A DNA stretch of 64,000 nucleotides from Planctomycetaceae bacterium. Its GTDB lineage: Bacteria; Planctomycetota; Planctomycetia; Planctomycetales; Planctomycetaceae. Of this stretch, positions 16,572 through 26,124 are shown one piece after another. The notes below the pieces were generated by a model. That model had not been told where the DNA came from. It did not search any database and saw only the letters and a program-made list of their open reading frames with translations. The position numbers and the translations under genes are program-made. The stretch lies in assembly GCA_029259845.1 (NCBI GenBank), contig JAJDEI010000095.1, forward strand, positions 1 through 64,000, read 5' to 3'. Every line of letters begins with the position of its first letter. The stretch's first letter is position 1.

Positions 16572-17192
16572 TCAATCACCGGCTCCGCCTTCGTCGACCA
16601 GAACAACCGTGAGCGACCGCGGACCGTGGGCTCCCAGGACGAGCGACTGCTCGATGTCTGCCGTTTTTGACGGCCCGGAGATCCAGGTTCCGAACGCGGT
16701 CGCAGCAACGTCGATTCGTTCGTAGGCCTGGTGGAGGTTGCTGACGACCTCTGGCCGAGGGAGAATCAATGCGAGGTGCTGCGTGAGAAAAAACAGCGTC
16801 CGGTCGAGCGGCGACGTCGCCGTCACCCAGACGGCCGCGTTCTCGGCGACCGCCAATTCACCCGGCATAACCGCAAGATCAACATCTTCGAGATCATGGG
16901 GATCGCTGACGCCGCCGATATCAAAGTTCGTCACACCCATGCCATCCACCAGCGAGCAGACCTTGCGTGCCCCGATCTCACTGGCGAGGCGACTGAGAAC
17001 TTCTCCCGCCTCCTCAGCCGAGCCGGCCAGTTCACATCGCCCACCGACTGCTGCAAGAACCTGTGAGAATTGCGCGACAGGGTCGGCGAAGACAATCCCT
17101 TCGGTGAACGCATCAGGGGGAGCAACGTCTGCATTCGCATGGCGACGGACGCGGCTGAGGATATCATCTCGTGAGGACACAGCGCGGCTCAT
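16572..17192 (-). CDS. lutC: LutC-like protein (LUD domain)
   Basis: A 206-residue protein of the LutC/YkgG family. In other bacteria LutABC oxidises L-lactate through iron-sulfur proteins. The N-terminus MSRAVSSRDDILSRVRRH is typical. The LUD fold follows, with LAVMPGELAVAENAAVWVTA, TLFFLTQHLALILPRPEVVSNLHQAYERI and the end GTWISGPSKTADIEQSLVLGAHGPRSLTVVLVD, which is the most diagnostic stretch. LutA and LutB are not adjacent, which is unusual for bacilli but may simply mean they lie elsewhere here. Confidence 0.88.
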   Translation of the reverse strand: MSRAVSSRDDILSRVRRHANADVAPPDAFTEGIVFADPVAQFSQVLAAVGGRCELAGSAEEAGEVLSRLASEIGARKVCSLVDGMGVTNFDIGGVSDPHDLEDVDLAVMPGELAVAENAAVWVTATSPLDRTLFFLTQHLALILPRPEVVSNLHQAYERIDVAATAFGTWISGPSKTADIEQSLVLGAHGPRSLTVVLVDEGGAGD

Positions 17193-17390
17193 TCTGATTG
17201 TCCATCACCACAATACAGCATCGAAACAGCATCGAAGAAACCGACACCGAAGAAACCAACGCCCGGAGCTTAACGGACCGATCCATGCAGGGTCGACCGT
17301 GGAATGAGCCGGGCAGGACCGCCGAGCCGTCGCGTGGGGCCACTTCGGGACGCGTGACACGGTTTCCGACAGAAACACGGAAGACGCCCC

Positions 17391-17693
17391 ATGATCGATT
17401 TGGCAAAGACCGACGACGGCGTCCTGTTGCCGGTGACCGCTCAGCCGGGGGCCCGCCGGGAGGGACTGGCCGGAGTGCACGATGCCCGACTGAAAGTCGC
17501 CGTCACCCAAGCCCCGGAGAAGGGAAAAGCGAATGCCCGCATCGTGCGGGTTCTTGCGTCATCGCTCGGAGTGAAGCGGTCTCAGGTCGTCCTGATTCGC
17601 GGCCAAACATCCCGCCAAAAGACATTTCTCATCCAGGGCATTTCGCTCGACGACCTCCGTAGCCGCCTTGCCGATGAGCTTCGCCAGGAATGA
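17391..17693 (+). CDS. DUF167 / YggU family protein
   Basis: A 100-residue protein of the UPF0235 (YggU) family. The family core is present: LPVTAQPGARREGLAG, LKVAVTQAPEKGKANARIVRVLASSLGV and VVLIRGQTSRQKTFLIQG. The biochemical role of the family is unclear. The ATG at 17391 fits the family N-terminus. It converges on the STAS-like gene at 17755 with 61 bases between. Confidence 0.88.
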   Translation: MIDLAKTDDGVLLPVTAQPGARREGLAGVHDARLKVAVTQAPEKGKANARIVRVLASSLGVKRSQVVLIRGQTSRQKTFLIQGISLDDLRSRLADELRQE

Positions 17694-17754
17694 TGAAAGT
17701 GCCGGCGTGCGGGACACGCCGGGTGTCTGAGCGGCTGCCTGGATTGGGCCTGCT

Positions 17755-18189
17755 TCAGCGGCTGGCTGAGACGGTAGGGGTCCGATCGTCATGCGCGTCC
17801 CATTCTTCCTCAGTCCAGTCGGCGGACCTGGCTGGCACGTTGGCCGCCAGACCGTTGTGGAGAATGTGCCACCCGTCGCTTTCCGCGTCGAAGAACTGTC
17901 GAAACCACAGCATGTTGGCGACGCACTCCTGGGGCGAGAACAGGCGAACGGTGACTCCCTTTTCAAACCAGTCAAACAGCATGCCGAAAAAGCCGCTCGG
18001 AACGTACTTGACATAGGTCATGTCGATCGCTACCGACTCTCGCTTTTCCTTGAGGATGACATGATTCATGCCATCTCTGAGCAGGGACAAGTCGGCCCCG
18101 TCCCAGATTTCCATGTCGCCGAGAGCCATGAGGCGTGTGCCCTGATGATCCCGCAGTGTCAGTCCGTCAAGGCTCTTGCGTTCTGCCAT
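17755..18189 (-). CDS. STAS-like domain protein
   Basis: A 144-residue soluble protein with a divergent STAS-type layout. TRLMALGDMEIWDGADLSLLRDGM is followed by SVAIDMTYVKYVPSGFFGMLFDWFEKG, which matches the antagonist helix region (VPSGFFGML corresponds to IPSGLLGLM in the STAS protein at 15778). The C-terminal 35 residues (DWTEEEWDAHDD) are acidic and probably disordered. The ATG at 18189 is preferred over an in-frame TTG at 18210. The partner is unknown. Confidence 0.7.
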   Translation of the reverse strand: MAERKSLDGLTLRDHQGTRLMALGDMEIWDGADLSLLRDGMNHVILKEKRESVAIDMTYVKYVPSGFFGMLFDWFEKGVTVRLFSPQECVANMLWFRQFFDAESDGWHILHNGLAANVPARSADWTEEEWDAHDDRTPTVSASR

Positions 18190-18538
18190 GCCACTGGGGC
18201 CTTTCTGCAATGCGGATGAGGTGTCGCTGAATGAATTCAGAACACCTTCTCACGCAAGCGGCACGCCGGAGCAGCAGACAATCAGCAGGCATACGGGGCC
18301 GGTCGCCGCAACCTGTGTCTCAGCCGTATGATGCGGCGGCAGAAAACATCGCAGGCCAACGGCATCGCATCCCGGACGTTGTCGAAGAGCAACAGGGCCG
18401 TTGCCCAAAGACAACACACCCCTCGCCACACCCGGACCCGCAACGAGACAGGGCCAGCGATGAGCGACCGTTCGCAGAACGGTCCCGCGACAGAGAAGGC
18501 CGCGCATGGCAACGCGCCGACGGGCCCGGGCTCAGCGA
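18190..18538. other. Intergenic stretch without recognised features
   Basis: 349 bases. Short open frames exist on both strands but have no family resemblance or ribosome binding sites. I see no hairpin or promoter that I would stand behind. Confidence 0.4.
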
Positions 18539-19240
18539 CTATTCGCTGGCCAAGTACAGCAGCCGCCCGCATTCGCAAAACTTGAGGTTTCCCGAATTGA
18601 GCTCGACGCGCATTTGCGGCGTGATCGCAACGTAACAGTTCGTGCAGATTTTCCCATCAACCGACGCCAGCGCATCCGCCCCGTACGCCTCCACCAGACG
18701 CCGGTATTGAACGGCCACGTCTCCGCTGAGCACTTTCTCCGCTTCGCGGATTTGCGACGCCAGCTCGTCGGCCTGGGCACGCAAGCCGCCTTCGGCAGCG
18801 GCGACCTGCTCCGCACAACGTTCCTTTTCCGCCAGTGCGTCTTGGGCCTGTTGGTCCGCCTGGCCCACCTCGATTTGCATGCGGTCGACCGTTTCGAGCG
18901 CTTCGAGGATCTCGTCCTCCAGCACGCTGTTGGCGACCGTGTCAGCCTCCATATGGCCGCGAATGAGATCGTATTCACGGTTCGACGTCGAGACATTAAG
19001 CTTGGTTTGCAGCTCGGCGATCTTGGCTTCGTTCGTCTTCAAATCGAGCCCCTTGCGATCAGTAGTTGCTTTCGCCTGTTTGAGAGCCTCACGCTTCTCC
19101 TCAAGCGACTGCTCCGCTTTGACGACGAGCCTCTCCCGCGCCCGAACCTGCCGCGGTCCCCGGTCGAGTTGCGTTTCGACGTCGCGAAGTTGTTGTAGCA
19201 GTTGGTGCAGGCGATGGAGCCCGTCGTTCATTGCCGTCAT
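18539..19240 (-). CDS. CT398-like coiled-coil zinc-ribbon protein
   Basis: A 233-residue protein: a long helical hairpin (residues 5-180, heptad-like, e.g. RVVVKAEQSLEEKREALKQA) followed by a C-terminal zinc ribbon with CTNC and CECG. This is the C4-type zinc-ribbon/CT398 family; the Chlamydia member binds sigma-54 and type III secretion proteins. It lies 182 bases downstream of rpoD on the same strand, so a link to transcription is plausible but inferred. The ATG at 19240 is chosen because upstream in-frame residues (GTASATTYPGPDN) look non-coding. Confidence 0.85.
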   Translation of the reverse strand: MTAMNDGLHRLHQLLQQLRDVETQLDRGPRQVRARERLVVKAEQSLEEKREALKQAKATTDRKGLDLKTNEAKIAELQTKLNVSTSNREYDLIRGHMEADTVANSVLEDEILEALETVDRMQIEVGQADQQAQDALAEKERCAEQVAAAEGGLRAQADELASQIREAEKVLSGDVAVQYRRLVEAYGADALASVDGKICTNCYVAITPQMRVELNSGNLKFCECGRLLYLASE

Positions 19241-19422
19241 GGAAGCTGGTCTCTCAAGTTGGCTCCGTCCGCGTGTTGTTGTCGGCCGGGATTTCGGTTC
19301 TACCGGAAACCCGGCCTTCTCGCGGCCGGGTTCCGCAAGATTGTCGGGTCCTGGATATGTCGTTGCCGAAGCCGTACCAACAAAAAACCGCCGATCGTCC
19401 GGAGACAACCGGCGGCGGGCTG

Positions 19423-21087
19423 TCAGTGAGGCGCCCCCGCAGTGAGCCGGTCCAGAAAGCCTTTCAATTGATGGCTTCTGACCGGATGCTGGAGCTTTCG
19501 GACGGCTTTGGCTTCAATTTGTCGGACCCGCTCACGGGTCACCCGGAAGATTCGCCCCACTTCTTCCAGGGTATAAGTATATCCGTCGCCCAACCCGTAC
19601 CGCAGCTTGATGATCTCTCGCTCGCGGTAGGTCAGCGTTTTCAGCACGTGGTCGATCTTGTCCTTGAGCATCTTCTGAGCAGCCGCGCTCACCGGGCTAT
19701 CGCTGCCGTTGTCCTCGATGAAGTCGCCGAAGTAACTGTCATCCCCTTCGCCGACCGGTCGGTCCAAGCTAATCGGATGACGGGAAATTTTCAATACGCG
19801 GCGAGTTTCCTCCAGGCTTACCTCTGCCGCTTCGGCCGTTTCTTCGATGGTCGGTTCGCGTCCCAGTTGTTGGACGAGTTCCTTGCTGACCCGCCGCAAA
19901 CGGGACATGGTCTCGATCATGTGCACGGGAATGCGAATCGTCCGCGCCTGATCGGCAATCGCGCGGGTGATCGCCTGTCGAATCCACCACGTGGCATACG
20001 TCGAGAATTTGTATCCGCGCCGGTACTCGTACTTGTCGACCGCCCGCATCAGGCCGGTGTTCCCCTCCTGAATCAGATCCAGAAAGCTCAATCCCCGGTT
20101 GCGGTACTTCTTGGCGATGGAAACGACCAACCGCAGGTTGCCCCCGGAGAGGTCGCGCATCGATTTCTCGTAAGCGTCGCATCGCGTGTCGATCTCCCGC
20201 AGCCGTTCGCGCAGACTCTCCGGCGTCTCCAGCGTCGTCGCCATCAGATCGGAAAGTTCGCGATGAAGATTGGCACGTTCGTCCTTGCCACTTTTCATGC
20301 GGTCGAGCCGCCGAATCTCGCGGCTCAGTTGGACCATTCGCTCGGAAATCTGTTCCAGCTTTTTCTTGATCGGCTGCAGACGCTGCGTCCGCAGGCTCAA
20401 CTCCTCGACAAGCGTGACCATCTTTCGCCGCCGCTCGGTGAGCGACTTCCACGCCGCTTTTCGTTTGGCAGCCGGCAGCGACTCGTTGCGGTAGATTTCA
20501 AAGTCTGCCGTGTTGAGCTCCTGCAGGTGCTCAAGCGTTCCCAGATTGTGCGGCATGCGACCGAGGATTTGGTCCTTCTCCAATCCCTCGGTGACGGAGA
20601 CTTTGATCGTCCGGTCAAACGGCATTTCGCCCTTATGCACCTTGGTCAGCAGTTCGATCGCCGACCGCATGGCATAGTCGCTCTCCAGAAACTGGCGACG
20701 AAACCGCTTCCGGGTCACTTCGATCGTCTTGGCGAGCGAAATCTCTTCGGCCCGCGTGAGCAACGGAATCTCGCCCATCTGCGTGAGATACATGCGGATG
20801 GGATCGTCGATCCGGCGGGAGGTCTCCGCCTCATTCAGCGCCCGCGATTTGCTTTTGGGTTTGCCGTTACGCCCGCTCCTGCCGTTCGCTTTGGCCGAGG
20901 AGGGCTTTTTGTCGATGACGTTTTTGACCTCAATCCCCAGCTCCTCGAGGGACATCAGCAGGTGGTCGAGCTTCTCCGGATTGACGTCCTCATCCGGCAG
21001 ATAGTCGTTCACCTGGGTGAACGAAAGGTATCCCTGCTTCTTGCCGGCTTGGATGAGATCGCTGAGGTTCGGGTCAATCTGATGCAC
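19423..21087 (-). CDS. rpoD: Primary RNA polymerase sigma factor (sigma-70, RpoD)
   Basis: The housekeeping sigma factor, about 554 aa. Region 1.1 is at the N-terminus ([24 protein letters not shown]), region 1.2 is [26 protein letters not shown], and a large non-conserved region fills about 120-320. Region 2 is [34 protein letters not shown] then [14 protein letters not shown]. Region 3 is [18 protein letters not shown], and region 4 ends with [30 protein letters not shown] choose the GTG at 21087 (V-H-Q-I) because GGAGGAA lies 6 bases before it; the more upstream GTG at 21102 has no such site. It is preceded by dnaG with a 58-base gap, the classic macromolecular-synthesis pairing. Confidence 0.97.
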   Translation of the reverse strand: MHQIDPNLSDLIQAGKKQGYLSFTQVNDYLPDEDVNPEKLDHLLMSLEELGIEVKNVIDKKPSSAKANGRSGRNGKPKSKSRALNEAETSRRIDDPIRMYLTQMGEIPLLTRAEEISLAKTIEVTRKRFRRQFLESDYAMRSAIELLTKVHKGEMPFDRTIKVSVTEGLEKDQILGRMPHNLGTLEHLQELNTADFEIYRNESLPAAKRKAAWKSLTERRRKMVTLVEELSLRTQRLQPIKKKLEQISERMVQLSREIRRLDRMKSGKDERANLHRELSDLMATTLETPESLRERLREIDTRCDAYEKSMRDLSGGNLRLVVSIAKKYRNRGLSFLDLIQEGNTGLMRAVDKYEYRRGYKFSTYATWWIRQAITRAIADQARTIRIPVHMIETMSRLRRVSKELVQQLGREPTIEETAEAAEVSLEETRRVLKISRHPISLDRPVGEGDDSYFGDFIEDNGSDSPVSAAAQKMLKDKIDHVLKTLTYREREIIKLRYGLGDGYTYTLEEVGRIFRVTRERVRQIEAKAVRKLQHPVRSHQLKGFLDRLTAGAPH

Positions 21088-21145
21088 GGTGGGTTCCTCC
21101 ACGGGGGTGACAACGGGACCAGGGCGGGCCGAGAGACGGGTCGGC

Positions 21146-23086
21146 TTATCCCGTTGCTTTCTTGGTTGCTCGCTTCTGATGAAAGTCCGAAAACTGACGC
21201 AGGAGAGTTTCCGTCTCCGCGTCCAGAGAGCGCGCTCCCTCGCACTGCTCGGACAGCTCCAGGGCCATCCGTTTGTGCGACTGTTCTTCCCGGCGCCATT
21301 TCAGTTCGTCAATAGACCGCCGAAGGAGGAGTGGACAGTCGTCCGTATTGGTTGCATCATTCGCCTCCGCCTGTTGGCGGAGGGTGTCTTCGATGTTCTT
21401 GGTCGTGGCCAGCTCGTTGAGCCAGACCGCCAGTTGTTTGGCCGGTTCGTCGGCATCCAAAGCCGACAGCAACTGTGTGAAGGCTAGTGTCTCGGCACCA
21501 CCCTCGTCGACGTCAAAGCAAGCCTGGGCGACATTTCGCAAACAGGGGTTCGTGAAATCTCCCGTGCCGATCTCCCGACGAACCACCTTCGTCCACGAAA
21601 GCGCGACCACCAGACATTGCAGCAACTCGCATTCCAGACGGTCGTCTCGCGTTGGTCGTCCCTTCAAAATCCGCGCGGCCGCCTCGGGAAACTCCGCCCG
21701 GTCGATCCGCCGCACAATGCCATCTCCGGTCGCTGACTGCCGCGTGGACGTCTGCCGTGCCGAACCCCGCCGCGCCTGCTGGTACTGCTGACGAACAACA
21801 TCCTCCGCAATCCCCAGACGTTCTGACGTGCGCTGCAGGAGCAGGTTCTGACGCACGTTCTCCGACAAGCGGGGCACGGTTGCCAACAGTTCGACCACCT
21901 CATTCATGATTCGCTGGCGGCTGTCGATCGTCTCGATGCCGAACCTCCGCCGGAAAACATCAAACGCAAAGTCGAATGCTTGCGGGGCCTTGTCGATCAA
22001 CGCCTGCAAGCTCTCCGGCCCATGTTGTCCCAGGTAATCCGCCGGATCCTGGCCCGCCGGCAATGTGAGGATTCGCAGGTCGACATCCTGGGCGAGGAAC
22101 CGGGAGACGGCCCGCTCGGACGCATCCACCCCCGCCTGGTCGCCGTCGTACACCAGCACCACTTTGCGGGCAAATCGCTTGATCGTTGTCACCTGCATTT
22201 CAGTCAAGGCCGTGCCGAGCGTCGCCACAACGTTCTTCAAGCCAGCCTGATGGGCGGTCATGCAATCCGTGTACCCCTCGACCACAACCGCCGTCTCCGT
22301 GGTCTTGATCGCATCCCGGGCATGATTCAAGGCGTACACAAGCCGACTTTTATGGAAAACCGGGTTCTCGTTGCTGTTGAAGTATTTTCCAAAGCTGCCG
22401 TCGTCGCCTGGTAAAACCCGTCCCCCGAAACCCACAGGCTGCCCCCGTTCGTTGTGAATCGGAAACATCACCCGATTCACGAAATAATCGAAATGACCCG
22501 GCCCTTCGTCCCGTTCCTTCGTCAACCCGGCGGCTGTCAACTCCTGCGGCGAGAACCGGCCCTGCGCCCGATTGACGATCCAGGACCAGTCATCGGGATG
22601 AAAGCCGAGCCGGAACTCGGCAATCGTCTCCGGCGTAAACCCGCGCTCCGCCAGATACCGCCGCGCCGGCTCCGCCGCTGCATCGTTTCGCAGCGCCTCA
22701 TGGAACAGCCCCTGCGCCCACAACAGCGCCTCCAACAGTTTGGATTTGTCCGGTCCGGATGATCCGGCCGGTCGGCCACTGCGCGCCGGGATCGGCACGT
22801 TGGCCCGCTGCGCCAGAATCTCCAGCGCCTCGCGAAACTCGACATGCTCCGACTCCATCACAAACGTGAAGCAGTCGCCCCCCATGTTGCAGACCCAACA
22901 GCGAAACGTCTGCTGGCCGGGGTAGACGCGCATCGACGGGTTGTGGTCGTCGTGGAACGGGCACAGGGCGGTAAACTCGCGTCCCCCCCGCACGGAGTTG
23001 AGCCGCACCGTCTCGCCAATCAAGCTGACGATGTCCGTCTGAGCGCGGACCGTTTCCTTAAAGTCATTCGACAGCTCGGCTGACAC
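21146..23086 (-). CDS. dnaG: DNA primase
   Basis: It makes RNA primers at the replication fork, about 646 aa. The N-terminal CHC2 zinc finger is [13 protein letters not shown] then [11 protein letters not shown]. The Toprim core has [16 protein letters not shown] and [17 protein letters not shown], with the acidic metal ligands intact. The C-terminal helicase-binding part is helical and diverged. GTG at 23086 is preferred (GGAG 6 bases upstream); the frame extends to a TTG at 23104. It is followed immediately by rpoD. The 3' end is close to the rpoD promoter and start region. Confidence 0.96.
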   Translation of the reverse strand: MSAELSNDFKETVRAQTDIVSLIGETVRLNSVRGGREFTALCPFHDDHNPSMRVYPGQQTFRCWVCNMGGDCFTFVMESEHVEFREALEILAQRANVPIPARSGRPAGSSGPDKSKLLEALLWAQGLFHEALRNDAAAEPARRYLAERGFTPETIAEFRLGFHPDDWSWIVNRAQGRFSPQELTAAGLTKERDEGPGHFDYFVNRVMFPIHNERGQPVGFGGRVLPGDDGSFGKYFNSNENPVFHKSRLVYALNHARDAIKTTETAVVVEGYTDCMTAHQAGLKNVVATLGTALTEMQVTTIKRFARKVVLVYDGDQAGVDASERAVSRFLAQDVDLRILTLPAGQDPADYLGQHGPESLQALIDKAPQAFDFAFDVFRRRFGIETIDSRQRIMNEVVELLATVPRLSENVRQNLLLQRTSERLGIAEDVVRQQYQQARRGSARQTSTRQSATGDGIVRRIDRAEFPEAAARILKGRPTRDDRLECELLQCLVVALSWTKVVRREIGTGDFTNPCLRNVAQACFDVDEGGAETLAFTQLLSALDADEPAKQLAVWLNELATTKNIEDTLRQQAEANDATNTDDCPLLLRRSIDELKWRREEQSHKRMALELSEQCEGARSLDAETETLLRQFSDFHQKRATKKATG

Positions 23087-23629
23087 CGGCAACTCCAGAC
23101 GCAATGAGGAAACGGTTCTCGCGTATCCGAACGACGAGAAAAGGGCCCTGCTTCACCGGCCATCAACACCAGTGACGAGCGGAGAAACAACACCGTTTTT
23201 TCGCCCGATTCAGGTCGTGCGCAGACGCCAACTGTCGCGAGTTGCCGACCTCTTCGACAAGTGAACGGGCAGACACATCCCCCCATTCTCAGCGACGCCG
23301 ATCGCACCCCCAAATTCTACCCCCTTGCGGAGCGTGGTCAAGAAATCGGCCCCAGTTGGCCAACTCTTTCCGACGCCGCAACCCCATGACCGGTCGAGAG
23401 TTGTCCAACACCCCGACCCCACCCCTCCCCGCAACATCGCCAGCCCCCGCATCCGGAATTTCCAATCGGACTAAGCAATTCCCGTAGTCCCGACGATGCC
23501 GTCCAAAACACTCTGACAGTTAGGATTCGTAAAATCCCGAACGGGGTAGTGTCCAAATTTGAAATCTGTCTTGCTGGCGGCGTGAAAGCAGCGCATCATC
23601 GTTTTCTTGCAAACCAAGAGGACCTGCGA
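23087..23629. other. dnaG upstream region
   Basis: 543 bases between divergent genes, C-rich on the plus strand around 23280-23450. No gene or clear promoter boxes were recognised. It should hold the promoter for the dnaG-rpoD operon. Confidence 0.4.
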
Positions 23630-24091
23630 ATGCCAAACTCTGCCGATGATCCCCACCGATTCGAATTTGACTTGGACCGCGGAATCCGCACTCAGGCTGT
23701 CGAGAAGCTGGAGCAGAGCCCCGGTCTGCCGTTGCAAAAAGGAGTTGGCCCGTCGGACAGTGGAGTCTATGCCCTATACTTCAAGGGAACGCTGGTCTAT
23801 ATCGGAAAGGCATCCAAGGGAACGACCAAGAGCAAACGTACTCTCCGCAGTCGTCTCAATGAGCACGTGGGAAAAATCAGCGGGCGGAAGAACATTTCGT
23901 TGTCTGACATGACCTGCCGATTTCTGACGTTCTCAAGCGAGTGGTGGGTGTTCGCGGCCGAGTTTGCTCTCATCTCACACTACGACCCGGAATGGAACGG
24001 GAGCGGCTACGGAAGCAAAACACCAGGCAGCGGTCGTCCCGGCACACACCGGGTCAGTCGTTGGAATGAGCAATTCCCGAAGGTTCAGTGA
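23630..24091 (+). CDS. GIY-YIG nuclease resembling Eco29kI-type restriction endonucleases
   Basis: A 153-residue protein. The GIY-YIG core is GVYALYFKGTLVYIGKA (residues 45-61), followed by LRSRLNEHVGKI with the conserved Arg. A Glu (AAEFALI, residue 111) and the ending YDPEWNGSGYGSKTPGSGRPG, with its Asn, are characteristic of the Eco29kI restriction family, whose founder cuts CCGCGG. It is shorter than Eco29kI. The ATG at 23630 has GAGG 8 bases upstream; the open frame to 23549 is probably not translated. Its last 7 bases overlap the convergent DNA methyltransferase, so together they form a likely type II restriction-modification pair. The recognition site cannot be read from sequence. Confidence 0.82.
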   Translation: MPNSADDPHRFEFDLDRGIRTQAVEKLEQSPGLPLQKGVGPSDSGVYALYFKGTLVYIGKASKGTTKSKRTLRSRLNEHVGKISGRKNISLSDMTCRFLTFSSEWWVFAAEFALISHYDPEWNGSGYGSKTPGSGRPGTHRVSRWNEQFPKVQ

Positions 24092-24780
24092 CCACGTTCA
24101 CAGCTTGTTCCGTTTCGGCAGATGATCCAGAAGCAGTGTCGTTTGCGGGCGTGGTGGGCCGTCTTCCATTTGGTTGACCGCATCGGTCCGGTCCGCACTT
24201 TGATGATCAAATCGCAGACGGTAAAGCCGGCATCTTCCGCCATGCGCATGAAATCACAGTGCGCCCAGCGTGACCGATGGCTGTTGACCATATCGGTGAT
24301 TTTCGCGAGCAGCAGGCCGTCCGGCTTTAACACGCGTTTGGCTTGTTCGAGGAACGGCGGATACAGGTAGCTCAACGTCCACCCGTGCTCCTTGCCGCAT
24401 TCCATGGTCGCTCCGAAATCCACGTCAAACCGTTTGACGCTTTTGTCGCGGCCCTGCGGCCCGACATGGGGGGGATCGTAGACGACCGTGCCGAATTCGT
24501 TGTCCGGCACCCCGACCATCGTGCGATTGTCGGCGACAATCATCGGTTCGTATTGGGGATCAATGTCCATCGAGACCACCACCCGCGATGAACCCCGCCA
24601 GATCCGGCCCGTGTTGTAGGTCGCGTCCAGAATCGGATCGGGGTCAATCGTTGGGTAAAACTTCAGCATGGCATCCAGCAACCCGCTGTCGCTTCCCTCC
24701 CAGATACTGCTCAGGGGTTGGTATGCTGTTGCGGTCTCTGAATCCGCCTGCAACGTGCTGTGTCCGTTGGTCAATGTCAT
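24085..24780 (-). CDS. DNA methyltransferase with DPPH motif (candidate modification enzyme)
   Basis: A 231-residue class I SAM-dependent methyltransferase. Motif I is ILDATYNTGRIWRG (residues 50-63), an acidic cofactor residue follows in SMDIDPQYEP, and the catalytic motif IV is VVYDPPHVGP (DPPH at 102-105). The helix and strand after it read FLEQAKRVLKPDGLLLAKITDM. DPPY/DPPH-type motifs methylate exocyclic amines (N6-adenine or N4-cytosine), not C5. The ATG at 24780 has GGAG 6 bases upstream. It faces the GIY-YIG nuclease tail-to-tail with a 7-base overlap, and protection against that nuclease is the inferred role. Confidence 0.82.
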   Translation of the reverse strand: MTLTNGHSTLQADSETATAYQPLSSIWEGSDSGLLDAMLKFYPTIDPDPILDATYNTGRIWRGSSRVVVSMDIDPQYEPMIVADNRTMVGVPDNEFGTVVYDPPHVGPQGRDKSVKRFDVDFGATMECGKEHGWTLSYLYPPFLEQAKRVLKPDGLLLAKITDMVNSHRSRWAHCDFMRMAEDAGFTVCDLIIKVRTGPMRSTKWKTAHHARKRHCFWIICRNGTSCERGH

Positions 24781-25220
24781 TGTTACTCCTGTCGTGGCGT
24801 GCGGCGTCAGTTTATGCACTCGACGCGGACTTGTACAAGTGTTCAAGAATCATTGCGTGGCAACGCGTTCCTCCCAACCGCTGCGGGGCGCACTCGGTTT
24901 AGGCAACGCAGAGTGGCGAACGGGGTCTTGAACGCAACGGGGACCGATGCAAGGACGGCACTCCTGGCCGGACCGAGTTTTGAATCAAACGTATGACTTG
25001 CGGCGGGGGTCCGACGGCAATTCCCTCCCGCGAGAATCCTGGCATCCATGAGGCCAATCGTGTCCTGTTGTCCTGTTTTTGGGGCGGGGATTGTCTCTTG
25101 CGATGGGATAGTGAACCGGGTATAAAGCTTGGCAGATCGGGCTTTGGATTCGATCGCTGAGACTCTGGCCACACGCAAGCTTTTCCGAAACGGGTTCGGG
25201 GAAGCGAGGCATTGATCGTC
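24781..25220. other. Intergenic stretch without recognised features
   Basis: 440 bases between divergent genes. No gene, repeat or clear promoter was recognised. It should contain the promoter of the methyltransferase gene. Confidence 0.4.
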
Positions 25221-25670
25221 ATGACGGCGAGCAAGGGAATGCCACAGGTTGTCACGGCTCCCGTGAGCTTATGGGAGCTGGCGTCGCGCGAGGCGAACGA
25301 CTTCAAATGGTTCGAGAGCGAACGCTCCGGCTATGATGTCGGTCCCATCGCCCAGTGGGAATGGAGCCGCCGCTACTGGCGGATCTTCTGCCGCCACCGC
25401 CGCGTCGAGCACCTGATCGGCGAGCGGCTGATTCGCGAGTTCGATGAGGAGAGCTTTGGGCGTTTGAGCGATCCCGATCTGCTCAACAGGCCGGTGGTTC
25501 GCTTCGTGATCGACCAGTTCGCCCACAAGGGTTGGGAGAACCTGGACTTTTTGCTTTGGGCTCCGCACCACGGCTTCGATTCCCACGAGTTGTACGAAGC
25601 GCTCCGTCTCGTGGACGTCAACGCGGCTCGCTTCGATCCTCCCTGCTGGGATGTCGGATTCGGCATCTGA
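25221..25670 (+). CDS. Hypothetical protein
   Basis: A 149-residue soluble, acidic, Trp- and Arg-rich protein: VSLWELASREANDFKWFESE, then IAQWEWSRRYWRIFCRHRRVEHLIGERLIREFDE, ending WAPHHGFDSHELYEALRLVDVNAARFDPPCWDVGFG. I do not recognise the family. It looks like a real gene from codon use and length. The start is either ATG 25221 or TTG 25212; GAGG lies 3 bases before the TTG and 13 before the ATG. It stands alone between the RM pair and the Tad locus. Confidence 0.62.
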   Translation: MTASKGMPQVVTAPVSLWELASREANDFKWFESERSGYDVGPIAQWEWSRRYWRIFCRHRRVEHLIGERLIREFDEESFGRLSDPDLLNRPVVRFVIDQFAHKGWENLDFLLWAPHHGFDSHELYEALRLVDVNAARFDPPCWDVGFGI

Positions 25671-26124
25671 AGCGGGCGCGGCGATTGCTTCCCGCCCCGC
25701 CCCGCACCGTGATCTCCCTTCGACCGGTCTAGCAGAGGCCATCTATGCCGGTCGTCGTGGTTGGACCGACATGTCGGGCCCCAATGATCGGCCGACCGGA
25801 CAGGTGCCCTGCGCCGGACGGTGAGCTTAACCGTTACGGCGACTCGTCAAGCCGGGAAAAGTGTTGCATTTCGGCAACAACTGCGGGCACGGTCTGATTC
25901 GTGTGATAGCGTTTCTACACGGATTCAACAGCGTGGGGAATTCTGGCTTCGGCCGGAGGCCCGACGAGCCGTGGGGCGGATTTCCAATCTGCCACAGGTG
26001 AGAAGGACCGAGCCGGTGCAAACCGGTGCTGCAATGTCGAATCACCCGGCAGGTTTAAAACCTGCCTCACAGCGGGGGCAACTCGGTTGCCGCGCTTCGA
26101 GATCCGTTTGAGCAAGTGAGTCCC
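25671..26124. repeat. Intergenic region with a cluster of short palindromes
   Basis: 454 bases before the Tad locus. Bases 25970-26070 hold three short palindromes in a row: GGCGGATTTCCAATCTGCCAC, CCGGTGCAAACCGGTGC, and the perfect GGCAGGTTTAAAACCTGCC at 26049-26067. They look like a mosaic of small repeats. I see no gene. Confidence 0.6.

Noticed and set aside
19231-21315. 694-residue forward ORF opposite rpoD
   Set aside because: Antisense of the highly conserved sigma factor; no start signal and no recognisable domain.
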